A stretch of 64,000 nucleotides of DNA from Calliopum simillimum (lineage: Eukaryota > Arthropoda > Insecta > Diptera > Lauxaniidae): positions 5,332,001 through 5,396,000 of the forward strand of contig OX638372.1 of the NCBI GenBank assembly GCA_951812925.1, read 5' to 3'. This document shows, one piece after another, positions 33,941 to 45,481 of the stretch (its first letter is position 1; the number at the start of each line of letters is the position of its first letter). The position numbers and the translations under genes were made by a program. Under the pieces are notes generated by a model. The model did no database searches. It saw only the letters and a list, made by a program, of their open reading frames with translations, and was not told where the DNA came from.

Positions 33941-34738
33941 CACCGCATGTTGTCTTTTGGCTATTTTGAGCTAAGATATATTTATAGAAATTGACTTAAG
34001 TAATAAGCCAAAAATGTTTAAAAGCCTAGGGCCGAAAAAAAGAGTGTGGACCCTTGTGGCCTTTGTGTTGCACTATTGCCGCCACCCAAACCTAACCTAG
34101 TGTCGATAAAATTATTCATTATTGATTGCAAGAGTTATCTTCGAAATTTATACATCATCTTCTAGCATCCAATTACATTTCAAAGCAAAGTTTTTGTAAT
34201 TTCTCCATGATTCTAGTAATTTTTCTAATAGACTGAGATGACGCCATTTCTGTTTTATAAATTTCGTTTGTGTAATGCATAGGCCTCAGTAACAACACGA
34301 ACCTTAATTTGCTGAAATTTTTACTAATGTTAATATCAAAAATATCATTGCATGCTTTAGGCTGCGATTATTTTGCTTATCTAGAACAAATACTCTAAAA
34401 TTTGTTAACAAGAAATGTTTTTGAGTTGCAAAGCGAAAAAGTCTTTAGTTAATTTTTTTAAAAATATGAAAGACAACAACGATTTAATAAAATCTTAATC
34501 ATATTCGCGAGCAGTTTTGAAATTTTTTTATTACTTTTTAAAGTTATTTTTTTGCTATGGTCTGTAGCATACAAACAAGTGCAGAAAATTCAATATTTTA
34601 ATTTTTTTCAGTGCACAATGAATAAGATGTCTATGCTATGAGAACCATAAGTAATCAGTGGCATAACTAAGATGGTGCAAAGAGTGGCGTCCTTTTAAAT
34701 CCAAATGCAATTATATTTTTAATATACAAGCTGACAGC

Positions 34739-34986
34739 AGTTAACAAACAGGTTAATTTTATTTATTATTTTATGTTTATTTAATATTATCTTCAATATC
34801 CGCACGATTAGTTCCACTGTGCAGCACTTTGCACGTGACTTGTATTCTAATCTTTTAGCTTAAGCTTTATGAAGTTAATTTTATGGATTAAATAATAAGC
34901 ACAAGCTTTGCCGTGTTTCTTTTAAATAAAATATTTGGTTTTTTTATAAACCAAGTCACACAACTAAAAAAAAGGTTTCTCAAATT
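34739..34986 (+). mobile_element. LTR-like sequence of a gypsy-type retroelement (relic)
   Basis: It begins AGTTAACA and ends AAATT immediately before a primer-binding-site-like TGGCACCCAACGTGGGAC (34987-35004). AGTTA...AATT borders next to TGGC are typical of insect gypsy-like LTRs. AATAAA words occur in the last third (about 34926). At 248 bp it is short for an LTR of that group. No gag, pol or env reading frame is left in the vicinity, so this is debris. Confidence 0.45.
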
Positions 34987-35004
34987 TGGCACCCAACGTG
35001 GGAC
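34987..35004 (+). other. Primer-binding-site-like motif
   Basis: TGGCACCCAACGTGGGAC, directly after the LTR-like sequence, has the TGG start expected from complementarity to a tRNA 3' CCA. The matching tRNA was not determined. Confidence 0.5.
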
Positions 35005-35125
35005 CACCTAATTGGTACTACGCTGCAAGAAGAAACGTAGTCAAACAAAGCTCCAAACTGCAATCGCAACTGCGTTAAAGAAAATCTAGTCCGGCCTTCG
35101 TTTAAGTTAGGGAGGACTTAACCAC

Positions 35126-35190
35126 AGTTAACAGTCACGTTCGTTTCATTTACTATTTTATATTATGTTCAATATTTTTACGATCGGATT
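35126..35190 (+). mobile_element. Second LTR-start fragment
   Basis: AGTTAACAGTCACGTTCGTTTC and the following ATTTACTATTTTATATTATG resemble the first ~65 bp of the LTR-like sequence at 34739. The purine-rich GTTAGGGAGGAC lies ~15 bp upstream and could be a polypurine-tract remnant. The pair may be the collapsed ends of one element that lost its interior. Confidence 0.35.
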
Positions 35191-35199
35191 TCTGAATTT

Positions 35200-38100
35200 T
35201 ATCAAATGGTACGAGCATTTTCTCCCAAAAAATGAAATGATAGGATACCAAAGCTTTCAATTGCTTGTCATGTGCCATCGTTTTAGTAACCGTGTCTCTG
35301 AGCTTTGCCAATACTGAACTTTTTTCTCTCAGAAAATCCGGGTTAAATATTCTTAAAGAACGCCACTGTCTGCACTACCACAATATCTAGGAATATCAAT
35401 AGTGACAGCAGCGACAAAAGCAACAACAACAACAACGAAAAGCAACCAAGAGCACATGTTCCAATTTAATCGATTTATCTACATAAATTTTATTTCGCTG
35501 ATATTTTCACAAACACTCACACAAAAACACACACACATGCACACTTGGGAAATGTGAAAAAGGAAAATGCATGTCAAAAAATACACAAAGTGGACGAGCA
35601 AAAAAAGTGTAAAAACAGACAAAAAAAGAAAAAAATCAACAGAATTCTTTAAATTTGTTATTGCACAGAGTACCATCAACTGGTAACAAACTGAAAGAAA
35701 AAATATTCCACATTCATGGCATCTCCCAGTTGGTTACACCTCAACGCGTCGCGCTTTCGTGCGTCATTCACACCGCGACTTTCCGTTTGCTGCATTAATT
35801 TTACTATCCGACGTTTTTGTATTTTTTTTTTTTTCGTCCTTTGCAACAAATTCATATTGAAAGTAAAAATTTGGCTTAACAGAATTCAGCGAATTTTTTT
35901 GACACAAAAATTTACCTCATATTTTTTATAAATTTTGTGAAAATATCGACAAGAAACGTACAGGAAGAGTGCAAAATAAAATACAAGAATTTCTGAAATG
36001 CTCACATTCTTACTTACATATGCATATAATTTAGATTTTTTGAAAGCAAATTTTTCTACAGTGAAAATATGCGCATACGTTTGCTATAGTCTTGTTGCAC
36101 ACTATATGAGTGTAATGTAAGAAAACTGTTTGCATAACTCAATCAGTTCCAGGCCATGGCAGAAAATACTGTTGTGAATCTTAGAAAAAAAAAAAAAAAA
36201 TATTCATATGCATATGTCAGAATCTATGTGTCAACCAAACAACTTTCAAGACGACCATCACCGATCACGCTGAAACTTATTGGCATGATATTTTACTCAA
36301 TTTCACCAGACACGTATTATAAAGAATTTCATATTATTCGTCAATAATGCGCAATAGAGGCTGCCGGCTGTCTGGGACATTAGAGTCTATTAGATACAAT
36401 AGTATTGATCCCCATTCAAAACCAAAAAAGTTTGCTGTAAGCTCCCCATTTTGAAAGCTTACCGGTTTTGATTTTTAGGAAAAAAAAATTTTTTTCTACC
36501 ATTTGAGGTCCGATCATCAAGTATGGTATATTGTTGTAAATGTGGGCTGTATTTCATTTGTAGAAATAATTTATCTCAAATGTTTTTTTCGATATTAGTT
36601 GTACTCATTATCTCAGCCTCTACCACCCTAAGCCAAGTTTCCTACGTTCTTTTCGAGTTTTTTATTTATAACAATTTTCCACAAATGCTAAATTTTGTGT
36701 GTATTCGATGACGGAATGTTTTGATGTTTTTGACGTTTTGTGAAAAGTTTTTATTAAATTTTGATATAAAATTTATAGTTCATAACAATTTTGGTTTAGA
36801 AGTCAACGTTTTTGGTTCAGAATAATTTTATAGAAAAAAATTTTATGAATTATATAAGAAAATTGAAATACATAAGTTTATAAAAACAAATAAGTAGTAC
36901 AGTTTATACTTTGTCGATAAACTTTTTGCTTTATAGTAATTGCTTGATGGTACAACATTCTCAATTATTCTCATTAATTCTTTTCACCACATCAATCTCT
37001 GCTGTGGTCGGTTGTATAACTAGACTGCGCTCCTAACGCCTATCAGTTAGTTTATGCCATACTAGGTGGCGTTAACTTTTGCAAGGTGCAATGAACTTTT
37101 GCTTTTGGTGTTTATCTTCATATTGCATTAAAGTACTTTCATTATAATAATTTGATTTCACCTAATTCGTGACAAAGTCACGTGGAAAATGAAAAAGGCA
37201 AAAAAAATCGCACATGCAACACTGCCATGGGGCATTGCAAGATTTAAAGCGAATTAACGTTGCCAAATAATACACCGTTGTAAAACCAACTTTTAAAACT
37301 TTTCGGCTAGGATACACTAAAAAAGTGTTTGATGAAATTTGCTGCTTTAATTTAATAAAAAAACTTTATACCCCATAAAATGTTTTAAAAACTTTTTTAC
37401 ACACTTTCATCAAAAATTAATTTAATGCAATTGCATTTTACACTGCGCACTACAATTTTGATATTTTTCATAATAGCGATTTTCTCAAAGTTGAGATATT
37501 TGCTCCCCTTTCCCCACTCATCACTTCATTAGCGTGAATTAAACATCTTTTTTTATCGTTTTATCGCTTTTTCGTCGTAATCATCGTAATTTTTGCTATT
37601 CTACTCATTTTGGTTTTAACTCGTTTTTAATTAAATTTAAAAGTAATCAAAAGTTCTTCAGCGTAACAGCACTTGTGCAAATTTACTGCTGTAATACCGT
37701 CGACCCTTCCATTTACCAGCAACACTGGTCAAGTGCTAAATGTTGCATTTGTGAAACACAGCCAGCCAGTCAGTGCGACTGCCAGCCGAGTCATGTTTTC
37801 CCCAAAGGATTCATTAGTTGGAACATCCTGCTGCTTTTAGTGCTTACTTTTGCAAATTGTTGGTGTTCAGGAAAATGTGAAAAAGTCGTTTTAGTGTAGA
37901 TTTTGCTATGATCTTTGCTTTCTTCTACTTTTTTTTTCAGATTATTTTCTGTGTTTGTTTATTGCTTCTAGTTGCTGAAATCGATGTTTTCGTTCACACT
38001 TTTTCTGTAATATCGGAAATTAAGTTTTATCCAGATAAAACTCAATTACTGAACTTTGATTAATTTAAGTCTGACTAGACAGTTGTTTTTGTTAATTTCT

Positions 38101-38225
38101 TCACAGCAGTTTCTTTTCAGTTTTGTTCTCTTTTTTTTTTGCAGAGAAATATTTAAGTCATTTTTTTATTTCTTTTATTTTTTTTACTAAATTTGTTGAA
38201 AGCCACAACAATAAAAATGATTGTT
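35200..38225. other. Non-coding stretch
   Basis: AT-rich DNA with CAA runs (35412-35438). A CpG-rich patch at 35740-35820 (ACGCGTCGCGCTTTCGTGCG, then TCATTC at 35764) looks promoter-like but lacks a matching DPE. The open frame at 37675-37899 has Cys-rich codons and no recognised pattern. No gene is supported. Confidence 0.45.
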
Positions 38226-38226
38226 A

Positions 38227-38889
38227 AAAAAAACTAGTAAGGGTGTTACTTTTGGCCTGGCCAAACATTAAATATCCTACACTGCAGTATTTTGAAAATT
38301 ATGCTTATATGGGAGGTGCCACGCCCTCTTTCTGATTTCACACAGTTTTTGCTCAGAGTTTGCATTTATAGTTCTTAGTGTTTGAGTGAAATTTGGGTCG
38401 ATGATCTCTAAAAACGCTTTCACTATATCGTTTTGAAGCTTTTTCTTATATGGGATGTGCCACACCCTCTTGTTCGAGTTCCCCAGTCTTTTCTCAGAGC
38501 TTGCGCTTATAATTCGTAGTATTTATGTGTATTTTGGTTACATTGTCGTGAAAAATACTCCAAAAGTTGCATTTCGAAGGTATTTTTTGTATGGGCGGTA
38601 GGCGTGCCCGTTCACTGATTTCATTAATTTCATTCCCACGAGCTAGCTTTGAAGATGAAGCCAGTGTACCAAATTTCATTGAATTATCTCTTTCAGTTTT
38701 CCCAAAAAATGTATTTTCACGCACAGCCAGTCTGCCAGTCAGCCTGCTAGACAGACGGACATGGCTATAAGGACTCAGGAGGTGACGCTGATCCAGAATA
38801 TATCTACTGTTCTACATCTGCCACGCCTCCTTCTCAGCATTACAAATGGAAGAACTAAGTGTATATAGCCTGGGTGTAGGGTAGAAAAA
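38227..38889 (-). repeat. Dispersed ~142-bp-monomer family, full-length copy on the minus strand
   Basis: In inverse orientation it starts with TACCCTACACCCAGGC (near 38883) and ends CACCCTTACTAGTTTTT (near 38229), the same borders as the 48.2-kb copy. Inside are ATAGCCATGTCCGTCTGTCT, the TTGGCCAGGCCAAA exit palindrome and three monomer blocks of the GGGCGTGGCACCTCCCATA type, at about 38314, 38457 and 38590 (about 143 and 133 bp apart). It has no coding capacity. Confidence 0.88.
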
Positions 38890-38894
38890 CCCAA

Positions 38895-40945
38895 CCAGAA
38901 AATTTGTTTTCCTCCCCGCAATATCGAATGGTTAAAATGCAACGTGAGCATTTTTTACCACGTGTAACCAGAGCGCGTCAGCAACAGCGCCGACAACAAC
39001 AACAACAACAACAACAGCAAAGCAGCATGTGGCGTGCGGCGCATGTTTTGTTGTGGTTTTAACACAAACACAAAGACAGACAGATGCGAGTCAAACAAAC
39101 ATCAACACAGTGTTACACAAACCTGCACACACGGTAATACACACACACACACACGCAAAACAAATGCGCTACGTACGCTGCTGCTTCTGTTGTTGGCGGC
39201 GTTACTTTGCGGTTGCTGTTGTTGTTGCTGCTGTTAATTGTTGACTGCTCTTTGGCCTCAGTGTACCATGTGTATGTCTGTTGTTGTTAATAAAGTTGTT
39301 GTTATCATTGTTGTCGTCGTTGTCACTATGACTGTTGTTATCGTCTGTGTATGTATGTGTGTGCGTAGCTGCTTAAATTGCTGTAAGCTATATGTTATTG
39401 TTGTACTAATACACCTACAGCGTTGATTTCCGTTTAATTTTGCCCGCCTTTTCAATCACTTGTCTATAAATTGAATGTCATGTTTTTTTATTGCAGTTTG
39501 TTGTTGTTGTCGCTGTTGTTGCTTTAGTTGTTGACATTGTTGATGGTGATGATTTTGCTGTTTATTGTTTTACGTAGCGGTTATTTTAGTGGTTTTTTTC
39601 TATTGAAAACATGACATAGTGGCAGGATGAGGCATTCAATTCAATTGTGCTTTTTTTTTGTAAAGTTAATTGACAAATAGAAATACAAAAACCAACAACG
39701 ACAAAAATTTAACGTTTTTGCTGCATAGAATAATTTGTCATAATCAACCTTAGTTCCTAGAATCCTATTCTATCTATATAAAAATAAATAATTAATTTGA
39801 TATTATCCTGACAAAAAGCCATAGATTTTTTAAAATAAGGACTGATATTGAAAATGTTTTTACCTATGTCCTGTTTATATGCATAACACGAATTATTGTA
39901 TTATTTGAAAACTTATGGTTTTACTTCCAATGAAATATTTAGTATACTGACCATTTCTTGATGGGCCAATCCGAGACAAGAAAATTTTTGCAGTGTAAAA
40001 AAAAAATATGAAACAATTCAATATGCTTCCATCATAAAACTGGTATATTTCCAAGACATTCATGAAAGCCGGTGCATTTTTGAGTTCGGCACACGAGCTT
40101 GAAATACAAAAATTGCTATAAAATAGTTTTCAAACTATAACTCTCAGTGGCATTAAAAGACAAATGACCTAGAAACATAAAAAAATCCATAATACACGTA
40201 CGAGTATTTACACATCAACTCACTCAGTTGGCTTACATAAAAAAAAAATGTTCATTTGTTTTCAAAAAGCTGTCGTTTTCATACAAAATCATGCAACAAC
40301 CAGTTGAAAGTTGCACTGCAAAAAAAAAAAATAATGAAAACCAAAAATTACAGCAACAAAAATCGCTCTATAAATTCCATTCAAAATCTGCTTTCACAAA
40401 TTGTTTAAACACTTGTTCCGCAACCAGATTTATAACTTAAAACCAACAATGGCAACAACAACAACAACTACAAAACCAACTAAAACGTAAAAAAAAATAC
40501 CAAAAACACATACATTCAAAAAGTATGCAACAAAAAAAAAAAGAAAAAATTGGCCAGCCTGTAAGACAGACAAAAAACATGCAGACCCGACATTCACCCT
40601 GAGTTACTTATGGCTGCGCTACAACAAATTAAAGTTGGCTTGCGGCAACGTGGCAACATTGCAATATTTTGCAGTAACAGCAACATCAGTAACAGCAGAG
40701 CAATCCAACCAACATACGATGATTTTTGTTTGAATTTCATTTTTTCCTTCTTTTTCTGTTGATTTTTACTATTTGTGTTGTAAATTTTGATGTTGTTTTT
40801 GTGAAGTTTGTCTGGCGTGGTCTTAACTTCATAGTAGTATATGAGTTATTAGGGTGGCACACTTTGCAAATTCTCAATGTGAAAAATGTTAGCGTCGAAT
40901 AAATGAACTTAACAATTGAAAGCAATGTAGGACAATTCATAAATC
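38895..40945. other. Non-coding stretch with triplet runs
   Basis: It holds a CAA run at 38993-39019, TTG/GTT runs at 39195-39320, CA repeats at 39140-39155 and A-rich sequence at 40310-40540. The patch 40600-40710 is more complex and may be a conserved non-coding block. Open frames at 39029-39455 follow the triplet repeats and are not genes. Confidence 0.5.
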
Positions 40946-40958
40946 ATATGACTGCAAG

Positions 40959-41396
40959 TAGTGATGAGAAAACTAAGACCAAGGACAATACCATATCGGT
41001 CGTGGTCTTGGTCTTGATCATGATCTCAGATAGTAAATCATGGCCTTAGTTTAGATATTGAGCCTTGCTCTTGATCTTGGTCATTAAGTCTGGGTCTCGG
41101 TCTTGGTCTTGAAAAAATTTTTAAAGATTGTTAAGTATTCAAAATTTCCCAACCTTATTTTCCTAAAGCAGTTATGTTTTTAATATGCCAAATTCCAAAT
41201 GGAGAGATGATTTTATGCTTGAAAGAGGCACGACACACCTATTAACTGTGAATTCACATGACTAAAAAGCAGTATTGGTCTTGATGATCATCGCGGTCTT
41301 GGTCTTGCAATGATATCAGCGTCTTTGTCTTGGTCTCGACAAATTACGAAGACCAAGACTAAGAATCATGACCAAGACTAATTTTGCTCATCACTA
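40959..41396. mobile_element. hAT-like MITE with GGTCTT repeats
   Basis: The ends TAGTGATGAG and CTCATCACTA are inverse copies. They are flanked by ACTGCAAG (40951-40958) and ACTCTAAG (41397-41404), an 8-bp duplication with two differences, as for hAT elements. Next to both ends and in the middle, GGTCTTGGTCTTGA-type repeats occur about ten times; on the right flank they are inverted (GACCAAGACTAAG). At 438 bp it has no coding frame. Confidence 0.7.
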
Positions 41397-41404
41397 ACTC
41401 TAAG

Positions 41405-41836
41405 TATTGTGTTCTCTTATTTACCGAAGAAGGAGAAAATTCACATTTTGACAGGAGGTTTCTGTATAAAAAGCAGAATTTTTGACAGTAAAATTTTTTA
41501 ATAACATAAAAAAGAACTTAAAATTTAAAAAAAAAAACACGAAAATAAAGACTCTGAATAAGACTTGTGGACTGGTTTACAAAATTGTAATAAAAGAAGC
41601 AATTAACATGCTAAAAACTGAATACTTTACTAGCGCATTACTCGTATGTCATAAGAATCATAAAAGTAGAGCAAATATTCTGCAACATTATTCGCAAACA
41701 TCCTCAGAAACGCATCATCTATCTCCAGTTATTGAAGTTACTTGAAACAGTGTAACTCTGTCTATCCCAAAGACTTTTTGATTTAAATTCCTGTTGAATT
41801 TAGCTTTTATTAGAATTATAGAATCATCTTTGAAAG
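41405..41836. other. Non-coding stretch
   Basis: AT-rich. The 87-codon frame at 41482-41745 is Lys/Asn-rich and unrecognised. No other signal is seen. Confidence 0.4.
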
Positions 41837-41838
41837 TA

Positions 41839-43044
41839 GGGGAATGTCGTATAAGTTGGGACACCGTATAAGTTGGGACAGCCGTTTTTCTTGCATTTCC
41901 GATACTGGCGACACCTATGTTTCAACTGTCGAAGTAAAGTCCGTTTATAACCTAACGTTTCATGTGCAAGAGATCGAAGAACTTTTGTTGATTATATCCA
42001 TTCCAAACAAAGAGTAAATTGTCATATCAAAAAGATCTTTTCGATAGTTTCTGCGTGTTCGTAATTTGTCCAATTCAAACCAATTATTTCATGCAAGTGT
42101 ATTCAAAGTGTCTTATATTGAGTGTATTTTCATTGCGTGAAAGAGTAATTGATATATTATTTTTGGGCTTCCACAAAATGGCAACTTTGTAAAGGTTGGG
42201 ACACTCATGTCGTATAAGTTGGGACAGCCCTTTTTTATTTGAAGGCATTGCGATACCATTTAAATTATATTTTTACAATATTTGATGAATGCAGCTGTAT
42301 TTATAATAATTAAAAAGCATTTATTAACGAATTTTTGAAGATTGTTACGCATTTATGTGCCGTGAGTTTGGCAAATTCACTAACGCACGAAAAACCGATC
42401 GTGGAATTAGCAATTTCAATGCATTGGTCGCAGAGATCAAGGAAATAAAATTGGCTAAGGCATTCGATCCACCAGATAAGCTTATAAAATCCCAAAAAGC
42501 AGTTTGGCGAGGTATAACCAAAAAATGAATGATAAAATTTCAACCATTGAAGACCATTGATGACGATGCATTGTTAAAGCTGGTTAAAAGAGTTGCTTCG
42601 CACGCCAATCCGTTGATGGTATCTTGTGTCTCGTACAAGAAGTACCTTAAATATAAAATATGCGGAACAGTTTCTTCGCCTGTACAATCTGCGAGTCATA
42701 TTAGGCGGAATGATATATTTTTACCCAAATTGTTTCTATGAAACATTGAAACGTCATGTTATAATAAAAATAATATCATGCATATTAACTTAACTTTTTG
42801 GCTCACTTTGTGATTTTTGAAAGTGTCCCAACTTATACTGTAAATTTTTTTTCGGCAAAAAAAGTTGTCTTCATTAAAATGGCTATAACTTTTGATTTCA
42901 TTACGTTGTCAAATAACTTTTTATAAAAAAGTTGTAGCCGATGACCATACCTTTTTATTGGTTTATTTAAATAAACAATTTTTCCATCTGTTTCAAAACC
43001 ACTGACCAAAAACAAAACCCGTCCCAACCTATACGACATTCCCC
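41839..43044. mobile_element. Non-autonomous pogo-architecture DNA transposon (element P2)
   Basis: The ends GGGGAATGTCGTATAAGTTG and the inverse match over 24 bp with one difference. TA flanks both sides (41837-41838 and 43045-43046). The word GTATAAGTTGGGACA recurs just inside the left end (41865 and 42211, with a variant at 42190) and, inverted, near 42825 before the right terminus. The interior has no recognised transposase. Size (1206 bp), GGGGA termini, TA duplication and reiterated subterminal motif are the same as in element P1 (835-2032), but the motif sequence differs. Confidence 0.85.
42328..42741 (+). pseudogene. Unrecognised decayed open frame inside P2
   Basis: One + frame is open from 42328 to a TGA at 42526-42528 (ATG at 42355, MCREFGKFTNARKTDRG and on) and continues in the same frame from an ATG at 42529 to 42741 (KTIDDDALLKLVKRVAS). 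Codon use looks coding, with mixed charged residues unlike the AT-rich artefacts elsewhere. With the single stop it would be about 137 codons. I do not recognise the protein. It could be a captured host or element gene fragment. There is no DDE motif. Confidence 0.35.
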
Positions 43045-43049
43045 TATTG

Positions 43050-44620
43050 TTTCTTCGCAAAAAATATGTGTCAAAAAGTAAGAGTCATTAAGGGCCACCT
43101 TAACCGTAAGTTTATGATTTCACATACATGTATGTATGTATAACATTTGTCTTTGTATTGAGTGTGTTTACATAGAGTTGACCAAAAAACCTCATATTAG
43201 CTGAGCGTTGGCATGGTGTAGTGTAGTTGGAGACATAACTGTATGGGGTGTGTGGGTGGTGTGTTGGTTCACATTAGGACTTTTGGCATGTAACGTCATT
43301 GCTCTCTTATAGCTTTATTACCGTAAAGTGTATGCTGCTGCAAGTGATGAGGGAATTTTATGAAAAAACTTTTTTCAATGGCAGCTTAAACTTATTATGT
43401 TACGTAATGGGAGCATCATAAATGCCATATGAAAAATATCTTCATATCAATGTGACATAGTTTGGACTTCGGTACGCTTTGCAGCTAACAACTCTACTAA
43501 GTTGAATTAGTTGTTATGATACTGTCTGAAAACTTAAAACTTGAAATGGTTTATGTCTGTGTTATTAAATTAAAAAGTTTTTTGTATTATATTTAAAAAT
43601 AAACTAAAAAAAAAATTTTAAATCGTTAAAAATTTGAGAAAATAATTTTCATATGTTTTATCTTTAAATTTTATTCAAAACTTAATCAAATTGCATGCGA
43701 TACAGTTCGAAAGTATTAGTAAACATTTTCCTATTATTTTTATAATTCCTGCTACAGTTTTTGAAATTGATAACCAAAATTGATTGATTGATGAAACAGC
43801 TTTTTGCAACAGTACGCGTAAATTTGTTATGTCCCAATTTTTAAATCTTCACATTATTACGAAATCTGTTATCTACGAACTTATATTTTTGCTATCACTT
43901 TTAAGTAGTGTCACAGAGTTTGTCATGTCATCAAAATCAAAAAATAGTTGCAATGTATTTGAAATCTCTTTGTCTTAATTTATTTTATAAAATTTGTGCA
44001 ATTTTTCTATTTTTAAGAAAATCACTTGTACATACACAACAAACCAAATGTTGAGACTTTTTCGGAACAAATTCGAAACCGTTCAAAGATTTCGTTCCGA
44101 ATTCGTTACAATGATATATGCAAGTCTCTAGAAAGGCACATGCACACTTATATATGAAAAACATACATATAAGTTTAAGTATAAATAAACTAAAAAAACT
44201 ATTATTTAGGAAGAACAATAAAATAAGTTACGAATTCGTATCCGTAGTCACACCAAAAAGTATAAGTTGACACTTTAAACACTCAATCTTATTCGAACAA
44301 AAAATATCCACATCAGTTAAAAAAAAAATTAAATTATTTTACTATCTTTGTTTTGCCAGAAACGGATTTTCTTGACCTCTGGAAATTTTGGAATTTTTGT
44401 GTTTCCAAAAAAAAGTCGGAAGTGCTTATTACTTCCGTTTCTGCAGGCATTTCTTTTTTTTAATTTTCTAGAACATGCGGACTTTGATAGAGTTTTACAT
44501 ACCGTAAGCTCTTACTTATTATCATGTGAAGTAAAGGAACAGTTTTTAAAATGGTGGAAAAATTCGAAATATTTCAAATCGAAATATTTCGAAAAACACA
44601 TCGGAACCGAAGTAATTAGG
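43050..44620. other. Non-coding stretch
   Basis: AT-rich DNA with no repeat borders recognised. The short frames at 43784-43978, 43985-44218 and 44348-44629 are not supported. Confidence 0.45.
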
Positions 44621-44629
44621 TCTTTCTGA

Positions 44630-45470
44630 AAGATGCATAAGGTGAGCTATGCAGGTGTGATGAATTTCGATGTTTTTTGGTTGAAAATTTCGAGCTATTT
44701 TCGAGCTTTTCAACAGTAATTTCGAGCTGCCTGGGAAATTTTCCATTTTTCGGAAAAGCGGAAAAATTGTTCTGCATAGGTAGCTAAGTTTATTTTTTCA
44801 GCCAGATGAATCCGCGGGAAAGTAAGCGATAAAATCTTTTAGCGCAGGAATTTTGAGCTAAAAGCATTTTCCAGAAAACTCCCAATTTTCCCGGAAAATC
44901 CCCAAAAAACTTTTTTTATGGCTAACTTTATTTTTTTCAGCCAGACGAATCCGCGGGAATAGTAAGGGATGAAATCTTTAAACGCAGGAATTTCAAGCTA
45001 CTTTCGAGCTGACCTTGAATGAAGTGTTGTCCTTGAATTTCCCCGGAAAATCCCAAAAAATTATGTTTTTTTTTTCCCAATGTTATGTCCGCAAATTATT
45101 CGGATTATGTCCGAAATTTTTTCGTGGATCAGCCTATAATATATTCATCACCAAGTTTGCTAGCCACAGTAATTTTACACAGGAATTTTACGAGAAAATT
45201 GGAAGTTTTCCGGAAAATGGTTTTAGCTCAAAATTATCTCGAAAGTAGCTCGAAATTCCTGCGTTAAAAGATTTCATCGCTAATTCTTCCCGCGGATTCG
45301 TCTGGCTGAAAAAATAAACTCAGCTATGCAGAACAATTTTTCCGCTTTTCCGGAAATGGAAAATTTCCCAGGCAGATCGAAATTACTATTAAAAAGCTCG
45401 AAAATAGCTCGAAATTCCCAAGTAAAAAACATTGAAATTCGTAACACCTGCATAGCTCACTTTATAGACC
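44630..45470. mobile_element. Foldback element with 9-bp target duplication
   Basis: TCTTTCTGA occurs directly on both sides (44621-44629 and 45471-45479). The arms, about 265 bp each, start ATAAGGTGAGCTATGCAGGTG (left, from 44636) and its inverse (right). They share blocks such as TTTCGAGCTATTTTCGAGCTT and TCAGCCAGATGAATCCGCGG. The TCAGCCAGA(C/T)GAATCCGCGG block also occurs a third time in the middle (about 44939). A long inverted repeat with a 9-bp duplication is typical of Mutator-like foldbacks. No transposase is encoded. Confidence 0.78.
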
Positions 45471-45481
45471 TCTTTCTGACT

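Noticed and set aside
34020..34105. CACTAGGTTAGGTTTGGGTG (minus strand) as the end of a dipteran non-LTR or SINE repeat
   Set aside because: The words resemble GGTTAGGTT-type repeats common in flies, but no borders, tail or reading frame could be found.
35740..35830. CpG-rich patch with a TCATTC initiator match, possible promoter
   Set aside because: No DPE or TATA at the required distance on either strand. CpG content alone is not enough.
39029..39455. Several overlapping frames rich in Thr, Val and Cys
   Set aside because: They derive from CAA/TTG and ACAC repeats, open on both strands in several frames at once.
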